Assembly: GCA_021307315.1 (NCBI GenBank)
Contig: JAJSPD010000003.1
Coordinates: 1,116,001-1,180,000, forward strand
Length of the DNA: 64,000 nucleotides
From: Bisporella sp. PMI_857
Lineage: Eukaryota > Ascomycota > Leotiomycetes > Helotiales > Helotiaceae
Direction: 5' to 3'
Both the position numbers and the translations under genes were made by a program. Shown here piece after piece: positions 47,224-58,112 of this stretch. Position 1 is the first letter of the stretch; each line of letters starts with the position of its first letter. Under the pieces are notes generated by a model. That model ran no database searches. It was not told the DNA's origin and saw only the letters and a list, made by a program, of their open reading frames with translations.

Positions 47224-48524
47224 TAAAGCGGCTAAGGTGTTTGTTTGAAAATCTTGTTTCCCCTGAGTGGTCACGTATGTACTTTCTCTCACATCGTCTC
47301 AAAGAGAGAATGATGCATAGGAGTTCACTGCATCTCGAGGCTTTCTCAGTCTGTCCATCACGACTTGTTTTTGCCATTCTCCTTTCGGCTCTATAATATA
47401 CGTCAATGTGACGGGGTATTCCTAAGACAAGTTACAGCTAGGGTTCGTCATTCTGATGTCGAGGCTGCTCAACTGGTACGGACCCGGATCCTCCTTCTCG
47501 AGCAATTTCGGCCAAATTTTACAACTTGGCCACTTCATCAATCCTGCGACAAATATCCCATTCTTCAACTTTACGGAGACTTTTCCTACTGTCTTATCGT
47601 CTGTAATTCCGTGTACATGTTCGGGCGGAGGAGATAGAGCATAGCATTTTGCAAATGTTGGGATCATGCTCATAGCTGTGATAAGTAGCTGCAGTTAAGC
47701 GGTCAAACTTAGGAGCTAGACTGTAGCAATGGAAATCATTTTTACTTCTTTTCCTTGCATGTGAGGCTTAGGTGGAGAGAAATCTTTCTCGACGGTGTTT
47801 GGGCCTAGGCTTTCTAAATTATAATTAGTCATTAAGTTGTGCAACTTAATTTTTTCTTTCAAGTGAAAAAGATGTTCCTCATTGAAGCAGCGTTGCAGAC
47901 AAATGTAGTGCTTTGGTATGTAAAGACTCAGACGACTTTGGGATGTCGTTAGAAATTTCCAGATTAGATTTGACCCGCCTGGTTCTTCCAACCTTCGTGT
48001 CAAACCGAGTAATATGAGTGAAATCCTCAATTTTGCTTGGTTACCCTCCCATTTCAGCAGGTGTTTTTGAGTTAGGACTTGAGCATATCTTAGTATAAGT
48101 TCAGTCTAGGCATCTGAGATACTAGCTTATTGTTCTCCCATGAAGCGTCCAACTACGCTTAACTTTCTGTCCAATCATAGGCTGCTGGCGGGCCCTTGGT
48201 CAAAGTGGAGGCTTCGTCGCCAAGAGCGTCTAAAGTCCCAGCCGCAAAACTGAGCCCTCTTCTTCCTCCATCATGCCATGGAAGTTTTACGTTCCAGCTG
48301 TGCCATCATCACTTCATTGGGCTATATATCGAAGATCAGCCTTGGGCTTGAAGCTGCGTTCCCAAAAATGTATGCTTCTGAGCTTGGGCTCGGTACAGGA
48401 ACGCCTACAAACTTCCCACAGGCTCCCAACAGCTGAGTATATAAAGGTTTGTGGGCTTTGGCCAACCGTCGCCTTTTCGATTTCATAGTTTCCTTCTGTC
48501 ACACACCTTTTTTCCTACGTGAAA
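47224..48524. other. Intergenic, no gene seen
   Basis: 1.3 kb. Plus frames at 47365-47637 and 48273-48488 lack features. The last 100 nt before 48525 include a CT-rich leader-like stretch. Confidence 0.5.
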
Positions 48525-49304
48525 ATGTCTTCTCACAAATACGCACCATGGCGAAGGTCCGTCCTCATCCCGTTTTGGATTGTTCAGATCCTCTTCGAAC
48601 TTATCATAGTCGCCGCGCTAGGTCTATCACTTGGAGCTGTAGGATATTTTGACAATAATGGATGGGACTTCACAAATAAGACAGCCTTCAATATCGTCGC
48701 AGGAGTCGGGATCGCGCTTGGTTTGATCTGCCTAATCCTCACCATTACAGAGATCATACTTCTTGCCCGGCGCAAACTAAAACCTAAGACCTTCGTAATC
48801 TTCAATGCTATCAAGAGCATCATCTGGACGGGGTTATTTATCTGGGATATTGTGGTTGTGGTCAAAAATGACAGGCGAAGATATGTAGCGCTGGGCTTGG
48901 TCGTTGAAGCTATTCTCCTGTTCGTCTCCTCCCACTTCTCGCCTCCAACTAACAGTGCGGACAGCCTAGCATTTATCACCCCTCTGATCTACAGCTCAGT
49001 TATCTATCACCGCGCCTGCAAGTCCGCCCACAATGCTCTCTACAACGATTTCGACATGCCAATCAACACTTCATACCCCTCGCAAACGTACGACGCACCA
49101 GTAGGGCAATATTCTGGACGCTATGAGGCGCCACATAGGATGGGAAACCATGGAGGTAGTGGGGTGGGTGGATATGAACACACAAAGAGGACGCATTTTG
49201 AGGATTATAGGATTGGAAGTGGGGAGAGCGTGCCATTAAAGGGTATGGTTGGAGACCGGGATGACTATGTTTATGAGATGGGCAGTAGAAGGGAGGTTCG
49301 GTAA
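48525..49304 (+). CDS. Four-helix membrane protein, MARVEL-like
   Basis: Integral membrane protein with four predicted helices: 'IPFWIVQILFELIIVAALGL', 'NIVAGVGIALGLICLILTIT', 'SIIWTGLFIWDIVVVV' and 'LGLVVEAILLLAFITPLIYS'. The fourth is only continuous if a 45-nt intron (48920-48964; donor GTTCGT, branch CTAAC, acceptor GACAG) is removed, giving exons 48525-48919 and 48965-49304 and 244 residues. The unspliced frame is also open (259 residues) but breaks the helix with polar residues. The cytosolic tail is Gly/Tyr/Arg-rich ('GGSGVGGYEHTKRTHFEDY'). The ATG at 48525 follows an in-frame GTG that is unlikely to be used. The topology resembles fungal MARVEL-like tetraspanners of the plasma membrane; family membership is tentative. 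Confidence 0.75.
   Translation: MSSHKYAPWRRSVLIPFWIVQILFELIIVAALGLSLGAVGYFDNNGWDFTNKTAFNIVAGVGIALGLICLILTITEIILLARRKLKPKTFVIFNAIKSIIWTGLFIWDIVVVVKNDRRRYVALGLVVEAILLFVSSHFSPPTNSADSLAFITPLIYSSVIYHRACKSAHNALYNDFDMPINTSYPSQTYDAPVGQYSGRYEAPHRMGNHGGSGVGGYEHTKRTHFEDYRIGSGESVPLKGMVGDRDDYVYEMGSRREVR
48920..48964 (+). other. Frame-preserving 45-nt intron
   Basis: Stop-free and divisible by three, so it is invisible in a frame scan. A perfect ACTAAC branch lies 10-15 nt before the CAG acceptor. Splicing restores a continuous fourth membrane helix. Confidence 0.65.
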
Positions 49305-50474
49305 AGTACCTGGAGATGTATGAGTATGCGGCGACTACGAGAGATATTTTATCAATGTATAATACCATTAAGCGGAAGTTTTCTATATTATGAAGTATTT
49401 GCAACGGTTTCTTCACCGAAAGTCCTTGGGATCTTACTGCTTTTCAAGTACGGACTAAAGTTCTTTACTTTTAGTGAAATGTCAGCACCAGTGATGTCGT
49501 AAGGGTGGTTGGGAGTTGACATCAGACAACCGCCTCATCGTGCTGGATGATAGCACCGTAAGAGTTTTTAAGACATGTCTTAGACAATCAGACAAGAATA
49601 GGTTGAAACACCGGAAACTTTTAGCAGAAGCCGGATACTCGATTCTTTGGAAATGTTGTTGGTATCCGCTGTCTGAATAGATGGCTGGGCATGAAACCTT
49701 ACCCCTGTTCGGATGCTCACGAACACTTACCGATCAATTTCTTTCTTCTATAACGATAACAGCAGATATTATGAAATGTTAGCCTCGGCAGATGTTATTT
49801 CATCATGGTAGAGAGATACTCCAACTTATTTAAAAGTGTTGTTGGATCGGACAGAGAGCATTGATTGACAGAAGGTATATGTTTAACCCGATCATCTTGT
49901 TAGCGGATATTTTTACAGACTTTTTGTTTTGCGTCTAAAATTGTATTTGACCAAGAAAATGTTTGCGATTTGAGGCTCTTGCGGAGAATTAATTGCCATG
50001 TTAATGAGACGCTACGTGACGTTGAATCCGAACTGTTGGAATAGGGGCTCGGCAAAGCTACGATGAAGCGAGTCTTGGCATCGAAGCTCTTAATGGCTTC
50101 ATCAATCACCTTCATCAGTCACCCACATACATCACTATCACATCGTAGGACCACGATCATCGGGCTGACTTGAGTAGCTCTCGAGTATCACACCTGTGGG
50201 TTTTCTCGTTTGATCACGATGAACTATGAGGGATGCGCAAGGGTTTTCCAAGGACCCATTCGGTGGCTGGAAACCCAGCCATTTCAATACCAGGAGGTTC
50301 AGCCATCTAGTTTCGACCACCCAGGGTTGCCCATTAGGTTGATATACAGTTCTAGTGCTGCAGCTTACAATGGAGTTCTCTCAAGTCTGCATGTACATTG
50401 GTGGAAGCTGCATATACAATGAATCTTGGAGACTTAGACTTGCAGCGAGTGCAGCGTAAGTTAGCCCGCGATTG
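49305..50474. other. Intergenic, no gene seen
   Basis: 1.2 kb between the tetraspan gene and the DUF3433 gene. Short frames only. Confidence 0.5.
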
Positions 50475-52997
50475 ATGCGTTGTCGTGGATTGAGCCTGAC
50501 CGCGACAATAGATAATCGCCCTCAAATTCAACGGGTTGTCACTGACGAACTTCCTGTCACACCTGTTCATGTACGACTTGATAATGACTTTCCAGCATCG
50601 GTTACTTCGACTATCTCTGATCCGACGACGGTAGTAAGATGGCAAACACCCCCTCGCCTACCCACTCCACCATATAACGAACATTTGTATGAATCACAAA
50701 GCGATCACGAACCAAGAAACGATTATGCTCTACGAAATAATCTCACTCCACGAAGTGAACACACTATACGAAACGAACTTATGAATATTGAAAGGACGAA
50801 AACATCGATCGGTGTTAATGAAGCCGCTTATGCCTCGAATACACCTTTGGTCGTGCGGTTTGACGAGAAGAATATCAGAACTGACGCAGAGGTGGCATCA
50901 AAAAGAGAGAGAATGGACATTGCCAACATGGAATCGAGTCCCCCAACGCCAGTGGATGATACACCGTATATACGGTTCGCTATTGATCAGTTGACCCGAG
51001 ACCAAGAGATCGGGGCGTCACACCCCCCGAGCATTACGGACAGTTCGGACAGCTATCCTGTCGAGAGACTTATACCAGACCTTGGACTTGGATACGTACC
51101 TCGTCCGCTTCATACCAGGGAAGAACTTGCTTTGGCAAGGAAGCATCGCTCCTCTCCAGATTCTGGACGTCTATTCAAGTACAATGCTACACGGCCATTA
51201 TCGTTACACTTGGAACCAGAAACCAACCTTCCACAACATCCACAACAACACGTCCTACCCTCTTCCTCCGAAGTATTTCTACCAATTGATGTCCCTGCCG
51301 CGGCTAGATACCCAGACCTCACGTTTGTACCTACGATTTTGCGACCCCTTTCGATAATGACTTTATCACTTTTATGCTCCCTGATGATCGCAGCGTTGAT
51401 ATTTTGCGCTGTTTATTCGACTTCTCATAACGGCCTTACGGAATGGCGAGGAGCAATGTATAGCGGTCGTTATTTCGTCTTTGGGTATTTGCCGCAAATT
51501 CTTGCAGCATGTATATTGATATATGTGCAATGCGTAATGTCTGCTATGACGAGAATAATGCCATTTGCTATGATGGCAATGAAAGATGCGGAAAGGAGAA
51601 TTAATGCTCTTTACCTGGATATATACCCTAAAACTATGCTTTTGCCACAACGAGAGGGTTCGTTGGCTACGACTCTTTACTGGCTTACGATATTTACGAT
51701 ACCATTACAAAGTTGTTTGTTCTCCGCTATTCTTGTGGATGGCAAATGGCGATGGGCTACCGTTCAGGGAGTTGCATGGACACTGGTTGCGATCTACATC
51801 TTGCTTTTGATTGCAACACTCATGACTGGGTGGTTTTTCTTCTACAATGACAGTGGCTTAATATGGGATCCGCGATCGCTTGCGGACTTAATTACTTTAC
51901 TGCCGCGAAGTAATGCTTTGAGGGACTACTCGGGCACGGATATTATGGCAACAAAACATGAGATCAGGGACAAACTCATGGACAGAAGTGACAGATTGGG
52001 ATACTGGACCACGAAAGCTGGAACTGGGCCAATTTTTTATTGCTTAGGAGAGCAAGGCGCCACTACCCGACGATACACTTTGCAACAAGGGAGGATTCAG
52101 GAGAAGGCAACTTCAGTGCAGTTCGATGATGTTGAGAAGGCTGCAGATTTACACAGCAGGGGGACCCGTTTCCGCCACATTCCATGGTACCTACGAGATA
52201 CATTTGTGATTCTCTGGGCAGTTGCGACATTTGTGTTGCTCATTGCCTTGATCATTCTGTCGTTCCTGCCATCAACAGCCATTCGCAAAGGTTTTCTGCC
52301 TTTGGTAGAGGTTCAAACCAACGCCCAAGGATTCTCGCCATCAAATTTCCTCTACAGCTTTGTGCCGTCCCTCATCGGCATGATCTTGTACCTCTTATTC
52401 CAACCTCTAGATATGGCAGTCAGGATCCTTCAGCCATGGAGCGAGCTCTGGCATCGAGATGGTCAAACTGCCAGCAAATCACTTCTCTTGGATTACAGCG
52501 CTAGTCTCCCAATCGCGTGTACCATCAATGCACTCTCCCACAAACATCTCCGAGTCGCTCTGCTATCGCTCCTGTCCTTCATCTTCATTATCCTTCCAGT
52601 CCTCGCCGGCGGACTCTTCTTCCCGCTCACGACCCCGAGCATGGAAGTACGCATGATCCCTTCCATGCCAGCATTCTACGTCCTTCTCGTCCTCCTCATC
52701 CTCTATCTCATTGGCTTGCTCAGCCTCCTCCCAAATCGACACCAAGCCCATCTCCCACACTCAGTCACCTGTCTTGCCGAAATTTTTAGTTTCCTCTATA
52801 ACTCACCACTTTTGTCCGACGCCGCATTCAGTGGTCCACGGTCCAAGGCCGACTTACAAACAAGACTCACAGGCCTCAATGCGACCGGCCAGCCGAAGCG
52901 ATTTGCCTTCGGACTCTGTCGGGGTAGGGATGGAAAGGAAGGATGGATGGTCGACAGGATTGATCGGAGAGGAAACGATCTAATGATCTTGAATTGA
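50475..52997 (+). CDS. DUF3433 multi-pass membrane protein, 840 aa
   Basis: A single long exon. The first ~280 residues are polar and disordered ('TPPRLPTPPYNEHLYES'). Then two similar halves follow, each with a cluster of hydrophobic helices, as in fungal DUF3433 proteins. Half one starts 'LRPLSIMTLSLLCSLMIAAL' and includes 'YLPQILAACILIYVQCVMSA' and a 'WKWATVQG'-like lumenal turn (here 'GKWRWATVQG'). Half two starts 'FVILWAVATFVLLIALIILS' and includes 'LYSFVPSLIGMILYLLFQPL' and 'RVALLSLLSFIFIILPVLAG'. About eight to nine helices in total. Function of the family is unknown. The ATG at 50475 is the first in frame; the preceding TTG is ignored. The C-terminus 'FGLCRGRDGKEGWMVDRIDR' is typical. 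Confidence 0.85.
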   Translation: MRCRGLSLTATIDNRPQIQRVVTDELPVTPVHVRLDNDFPASVTSTISDPTTVVRWQTPPRLPTPPYNEHLYESQSDHEPRNDYALRNNLTPRSEHTIRNELMNIERTKTSIGVNEAAYASNTPLVVRFDEKNIRTDAEVASKRERMDIANMESSPPTPVDDTPYIRFAIDQLTRDQEIGASHPPSITDSSDSYPVERLIPDLGLGYVPRPLHTREELALARKHRSSPDSGRLFKYNATRPLSLHLEPETNLPQHPQQHVLPSSSEVFLPIDVPAAARYPDLTFVPTILRPLSIMTLSLLCSLMIAALIFCAVYSTSHNGLTEWRGAMYSGRYFVFGYLPQILAACILIYVQCVMSAMTRIMPFAMMAMKDAERRINALYLDIYPKTMLLPQREGSLATTLYWLTIFTIPLQSCLFSAILVDGKWRWATVQGVAWTLVAIYILLLIATLMTGWFFFYNDSGLIWDPRSLADLITLLPRSNALRDYSGTDIMATKHEIRDKLMDRSDRLGYWTTKAGTGPIFYCLGEQGATTRRYTLQQGRIQEKATSVQFDDVEKAADLHSRGTRFRHIPWYLRDTFVILWAVATFVLLIALIILSFLPSTAIRKGFLPLVEVQTNAQGFSPSNFLYSFVPSLIGMILYLLFQPLDMAVRILQPWSELWHRDGQTASKSLLLDYSASLPIACTINALSHKHLRVALLSLLSFIFIILPVLAGGLFFPLTTPSMEVRMIPSMPAFYVLLVLLILYLIGLLSLLPNRHQAHLPHSVTCLAEIFSFLYNSPLLSDAAFSGPRSKADLQTRLTGLNATGQPKRFAFGLCRGRDGKEGWMVDRIDRRGNDLMILN

Positions 52998-55900
52998 ATG
53001 TGCACTTGCTTTTTTGACATTGCAATTTAGCGGGTGTTTTTGATGGGTTCATGGTATTATGAACAACGAAACTTTTACGGATTATGGGTCACGGATTATG
53101 GGTTATGGGCATATTAGAGTGTAAACTAGATACTCATGTATAATGAAAGCGCGTTGATATCCTAGGTTCGTACCGGGTCCATCTTCGCTTACCTTCAATT
53201 AATAAATTGTCTCCCAGACGGGAGCGAGAAAGCTGGTTCTAGACACAAACGAGTTCACAAAGTTTGCTACCCCCTTTCTTTCGGCTTTCTTCGACATCTC
53301 TTTCGCTTCCAGATTTCACATCCCTCCGAAACAGCTCACGTATAACTACAACGCCCACATTCAGAATCTACCCTCCCATCTCTTCTCAAACCTCATATAT
53401 TATCTTCACTTACCACCGCACCTCTTCAGCCACCTGCCACCTTTCCGCTGAATCCCTGCTCGTTCGTCGCCGGATGCGTTTTGCAGAACTGGCACTGGTG
53501 TCCACAGCTTACACATCCTCCGTCATTGCATTGGTACCCGAGAGAGTTTTTCTGGAAGCGAAATCAATCGATGAGGGTGTACGAGTGGCGGTTGAATATG
53601 ATCCAATGCACGCGGCAACACCAAGTCATTTTTTGTGCCAATGGCTAGTGGTATGGTGTCTGTGTATTCGGGGGTTACGTAGTTAAGTTTCGGCAAGTAG
53701 ACTGCTTAGCTTTTAGGTTGAAAAGCTCGTATGTAGTTATGAGACTCTATTGAGGTTCTGGGGGTACATCGAGAAAAGGAGAAGAGAAGAGATGAGGCGG
53801 TATAGCAAGCACTCGTGGTGATGCAGCATGAATGTTTCACTTTGCACTCATGCTCAATGCTAAAGATTTGATAACTACGAGTTAAAGCATTGATATATAA
53901 CTCTCATGTTCATCCCGAGCGGAAGCCGAGTGCCCGTCTGTTCTATTTAACAGAATGCCTGACTCAGTGCTGAAGCTTGTAGAGTCAGTCTAAAGTCGTA
54001 ACTGGCTGGATCTTGATGCACTGAGGAGCTCGGAAACATTAAGCCGTGTTCCAGTTTCGAGTGGTATTGCCCGGCAAAGGAGACAAGTCCTCCCACTTCA
54101 TCACGATCAAGAAGCCAAGAAGATGTGCCCTGGATCTACAGTAGGCTACAGCGTTATTAGCTAACAAGAGGACAGTTTTCTTGATGCAAAGGTTGGCACT
54201 GTGTTCAGAAAATTGTCAACAAATACTGACCCTGTAACAGAGGTCTTTAGCTCCGGTACACATTGCTGTGTTTATTCTACAACCCCCACGTGTTTTTGCA
54301 AGAATAACTTGGTTTGTGGCCGCCCCCGAAGTCGATGTTCAGGTTCGTCCGGCCATCCAGGATCTGAATTGCCGATGAAACTTTTCTATCGGAAAATAAA
54401 TCCTGTTGCTTCAGTTGTCGTCCCTGAACCCTCCCTTGTCACAAATAGATACCCCCTACATATTTTATTGGTTTGACGATAGCCTTTTGTCCGACTGAGC
54501 CTCTTACCTCATCGAAACTAACGGCCCTGGTCGCTCATTACGCGTATGCGCCTTTCCCGACTTCATGAGCTTGAAATCACAAACACTCGTACATTTAAGT
54601 GCCTTGGAAAGCCAACTTGGGATAGTTGTAGATGCAAATGTAGTCTTGGAGGTCCGCTAGTGAGGTATTGAGGCAAAATGCCGATTAGTCAGTCATTGCC
54701 GAGCCATTTTCTCAAGCGGAGGTGCATCGGCGGGGCGGAGATGAAGATGAGGGCACCTAACATGCCTGAGTGAGCCTTCGCCCCCTTGGCATGAATCGAA
54801 GCTTGCGGACCGGTGCAGACCGAGCTTGAGGCGGGTGTAGGCACGGACAATATCCACTGTTATCTGTGCCTCATATGTTTGGATATTGACTTCGTTAGCG
54901 TGACACGTTACTTTCTTGAGGCTCTATCTACGTCTAGAACAGTTGCCGAACAAGAACAGCCGATCTTTGCCTTGAAATGTGGTATAGCCTCAAGTTGAGA
55001 TGTTTCAAGCCCGATTCAAATGTTTGATATAAGCTTATTTACTGGGTTTCTCCCATGCTTTTTGAATCCATATATTTTTCCAGCAGACCGATGCTGCCCA
55101 AGCTGGGGATAGCAAGCCAGCATGATACTATTGTGAATGAACAATATTTGTCAGAGGTGGAAATTTAGGACTGAAAATTATATTTTGTCGTACTCAGACT
55201 CGACGGAGGCTACAGATCCGAATGCCGCGCAACTGCGAAACCTGTTCCTGAACATCCTCGGCTTGGATCTTTTCCATCGCAGCTCCCCTGAACTAAGCGA
55301 GCGCCACTGAACGGCCCTCACCTTATCTGGAGAAGTAATATCAAGCATGGACTAATAATACCGCATCTTATCAGATTTACCACTATCAATTTTAGGGATA
55401 TTCATGCCATATCGCATTTCCTGCAACGCGTCACACCAACGTCCACCTCACCCAGCAACGCATGATACCGCGACGCGCTACTCAACCCTAACTGAGATAT
55501 GGAGGGGCATGCCTTGTACCATCCGCCCCGGAAAGCACTGGCATTTTCCAGTAGAGTTAAAATAAAGGGCTAACATAACCACTCCGCTAAACCCTATTCC
55601 ACTCTGTCATCCCTGTGCATTTTAGGACATATCGTACCTGATATACTTATCTCCTCAATTATAGCAAATATTTTACCGACAGGCATGACCTTGCAGCGCT
55701 CCGCTCTGAGGATTTTCGGAGATGGAGAAGAAAGGGATCATAGGAGTTACAATTGTTACGGCTCCAGATCCTTGGGAATCCTGGGGGGCATTACGCATAA
55801 CCCCCTGGCGATGTGACGAGAGAGTTGAAATCACCTTGGAATTTGGGCATGGGACATCTAGGTTGTTGAGGTAACATCGTTACTTTGTTGAGTTCTGGGA

Positions 55901-56231
55901 ATCACTGACCGAACTAAAGTACGGCATTTGGAGGGCCAGGAGCAACTTCTAAGGGATGACAAGAATCTATTTGGGAGTTCTCAGGGTTGCCTTCTACATG
56001 CTGGTGATGATAATGAAATATTAGAGTAGATTAGGGTGACAGACATGTCTCTCTAGATTAAAATTTTGAGCTTCATCTTGGCGCATCCTGTAATCAACCC
56101 AAAGGTATCCTTCCAACTTCCACACCTGTGGTGGTCATGGTTCTCATCTAATCCAACGCCACGTAAAAACATAGAAATGTATCTGCTCCAATCCAACAGT
56201 ATTCGCACAGCTCTTAGCCTTCCTTTGGCAT
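52998..56231. other. Long intergenic stretch, no convincing gene
   Basis: 3.2 kb. Contains a 14-nt tandem duplication (53077-53104). A possible 70-codon frame from the ATG at 53475 has a signal-peptide-like start ('MRFAELALVSTAYTSSVIAL') but no other support. A Cys-rich frame at 54201-54476 lacks an ATG. Confidence 0.45.
53077..53104 (+). repeat. 14-nt tandem duplication
   Basis: ACGGATTATGGGT occurs at 53077-53089 and 53091-53103, followed by a partial third TATGGG. Just downstream of the DUF3433 gene. Confidence 0.8.
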
Positions 56232-58112
56232 TCAAGCCTTCTTCGCAGCCTCAATAATCATAACCTCCCATTTTGTTCCCATGGTATAACACTCATCCAC
56301 AATTTCCTCATCTTCCCACCACCAGCTCTTTCCCACCACAAATGGCCCATATATCTCCTTCCATAGCATTCTGCCGACAGTGGAGGCAAGCATGTCGGTC
56401 TCATCCTTGTCTTTGCTCGATCCGCGGTAACCCCCTTCCCCCTTCCCAATGGCGCGGAACGCGAATCCTGTCCGTATAGGTGTCGCCTGGGTGCTCGATT
56501 CTGTGATTCGTACTGTCCCGTGAGGTTGCGCTGGGGCAGAAGTCACAAAACCGGCGTCTTCGAGCCAGATGGGCATTAGCTTGGCGGGTTTGAGGCAGCG
56601 GAAGAGTGTCTCGAGTTTCAAAAGTAGGTGATCTTCCAGCCAAGCGCGCATTTTCGGTCCCATAGACTTGGTGTCGGGAAGCGGATCCACGATGGTAAGC
56701 TGAAGGGTTCCGGTTGGGGTAAGAATCCGGTTACATTCCTGAAGGATGTTAGGGATAGAGGATGCTGGGAGGAGCATGGGTAGGCGAAGGGAGGTGATGG
56801 CGCTGAAAGTGGAAGCCGCGTAAGGTAGACTTGTAGTTGGTGTTGTGACGATCAAGGTGTGTAAATGCGAGGTCTGCTCGATTGTTGAAGGTGGGTTCGA
56901 AGACAGATGGTGAGTTTTTGATCCGATGGGATACATGGTGGAGAGAGTATTTGCACATGCATGGTTCTCATATAGGGAGAGTACTTTGCATGGCTCTAGC
57001 GGCCCATTCAACCTGCCTTGCGACCGAGAATCCGCTCTCTTTCGCAGGTATCGTAAACCAACGAGCATCCATAACTGCTTCTCAAATTCTAGCTCGTTAT
57101 AGATCGCCTCGTCCTCATCGTCGTCCCATTCCTCAACTAATCGCTGTAGAATAATCTTGGAGCTTGCAGCTTCCATACGTCGCACTCGGAGCCGAATTGC
57201 GGAGTTTTCAGGCCGCGGTGGTTCGGGAAGTGGTCTATTGATAGGTGGTGGTGGTTTTGAAATTTGCCGAGCAGGACGTCGGGAACTGCTGGGGTGACTC
57301 TTAGATGCACTGCTTGGAGCCCTTGGAAATTGGTGACTAGAAGAGTGTCAATATATTCCAAGCATCAAATACTGTTTTGTTAACAAATTACCTTGGATTG
57401 ATAGCATATATGGAGTCATCGTCCCTACGAGATGCATTGGGATCATCGTAAAAGGTAGATCTTTCAGATGGGGCATAAATATCATGTTCATAAGGCGCAG
57501 GATGTGACGATGGCGGAGATCGGCCATAATAATACTTTGAAGGTGCCATATCAGAAACTGATCCACCAAAAGTTGACTCGGTCTTTGTTGACCGATGTGT
57601 TGGTAAAGAGAACACGGATTCGACTACCATGTGTTAGTTCTATGATTTAGTTTGAACACTCTAAGCTTACCAGGAGTTGGGGGGGATTGAACAGATTCAT
57701 GATACTCTCGTTCTAGGCGATCTCGTTCTTCTCGTTCTTCCCTTTCTCGTTCTTTTCGTTCCCGCTCAAGTTCGAGCTTCCTACTCATCGCCAGGTCTTC
57801 TTTCGAATTATCGGACTCCTTGGTCGAAATGGACAATGAAGACATAGCACCAGACATAAAGTCGCTGGGTGTTTTCGGACGCGCTCCATTGTTCTCTAAT
57901 TTTGGTTTACTGGATGATTTCTTGCCTCCAAATAATCCCCAACCCGAAGATTGTTTATTGGTTCTCGATGTACTATTCGTTTGTGAAGATGCGCTCGAGC
58001 TTGTTGTTTTAATTGAACCTCGCCGGTCAGATGCCCCTCCTTCACGCTCCTTCCGCCTTCTTCGTTGTCCTACTGTTTCGCTGGCCGGATCCGTCCATGC
58101 TACATCAAACAT
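56232..58112 (-). CDS. Methyltransferase-like protein with charged N-terminus, 592 aa
   Basis: Exons 58112-57671, 57623-57392 and 57336-56232, in phase, with introns of 47 and 55 nt. Intron 1 has a perfect ACTAAC before its TAG acceptor; intron 2 has a GTAATT donor and TTCTAG acceptor. Residues 1-110 are Ser/Lys-rich. Residues 111-135 form a highly charged helix ('RKLELERERKEREREEREER'). A Pro/Arg-rich linker follows to about 265. The C-terminal part resembles a class I SAM-dependent methyltransferase: 'LEPCKVLSLYEN' in the motif I position, then 'SLPYAASTFSAITSLRLPML' and 'ILQECNRILTPTGTLQLTIV', the type-11 pattern around motifs IV-VI. The glycine-rich SAM loop is not canonical, so activity is uncertain. 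Substrate unknown. Confidence 0.7.

Noticed and set aside
53264..53686. Possible small secreted protein
   Set aside because: The frame begins at a non-ATG. The internal ATG at 53475 gives a signal-like start, but there is no Cys pattern, homology or splice evidence.
54201..54476. Cys-rich frame that looks toxin- or effector-like
   Set aside because: No ATG start and no signal peptide; Cys spacing matches no family I know.
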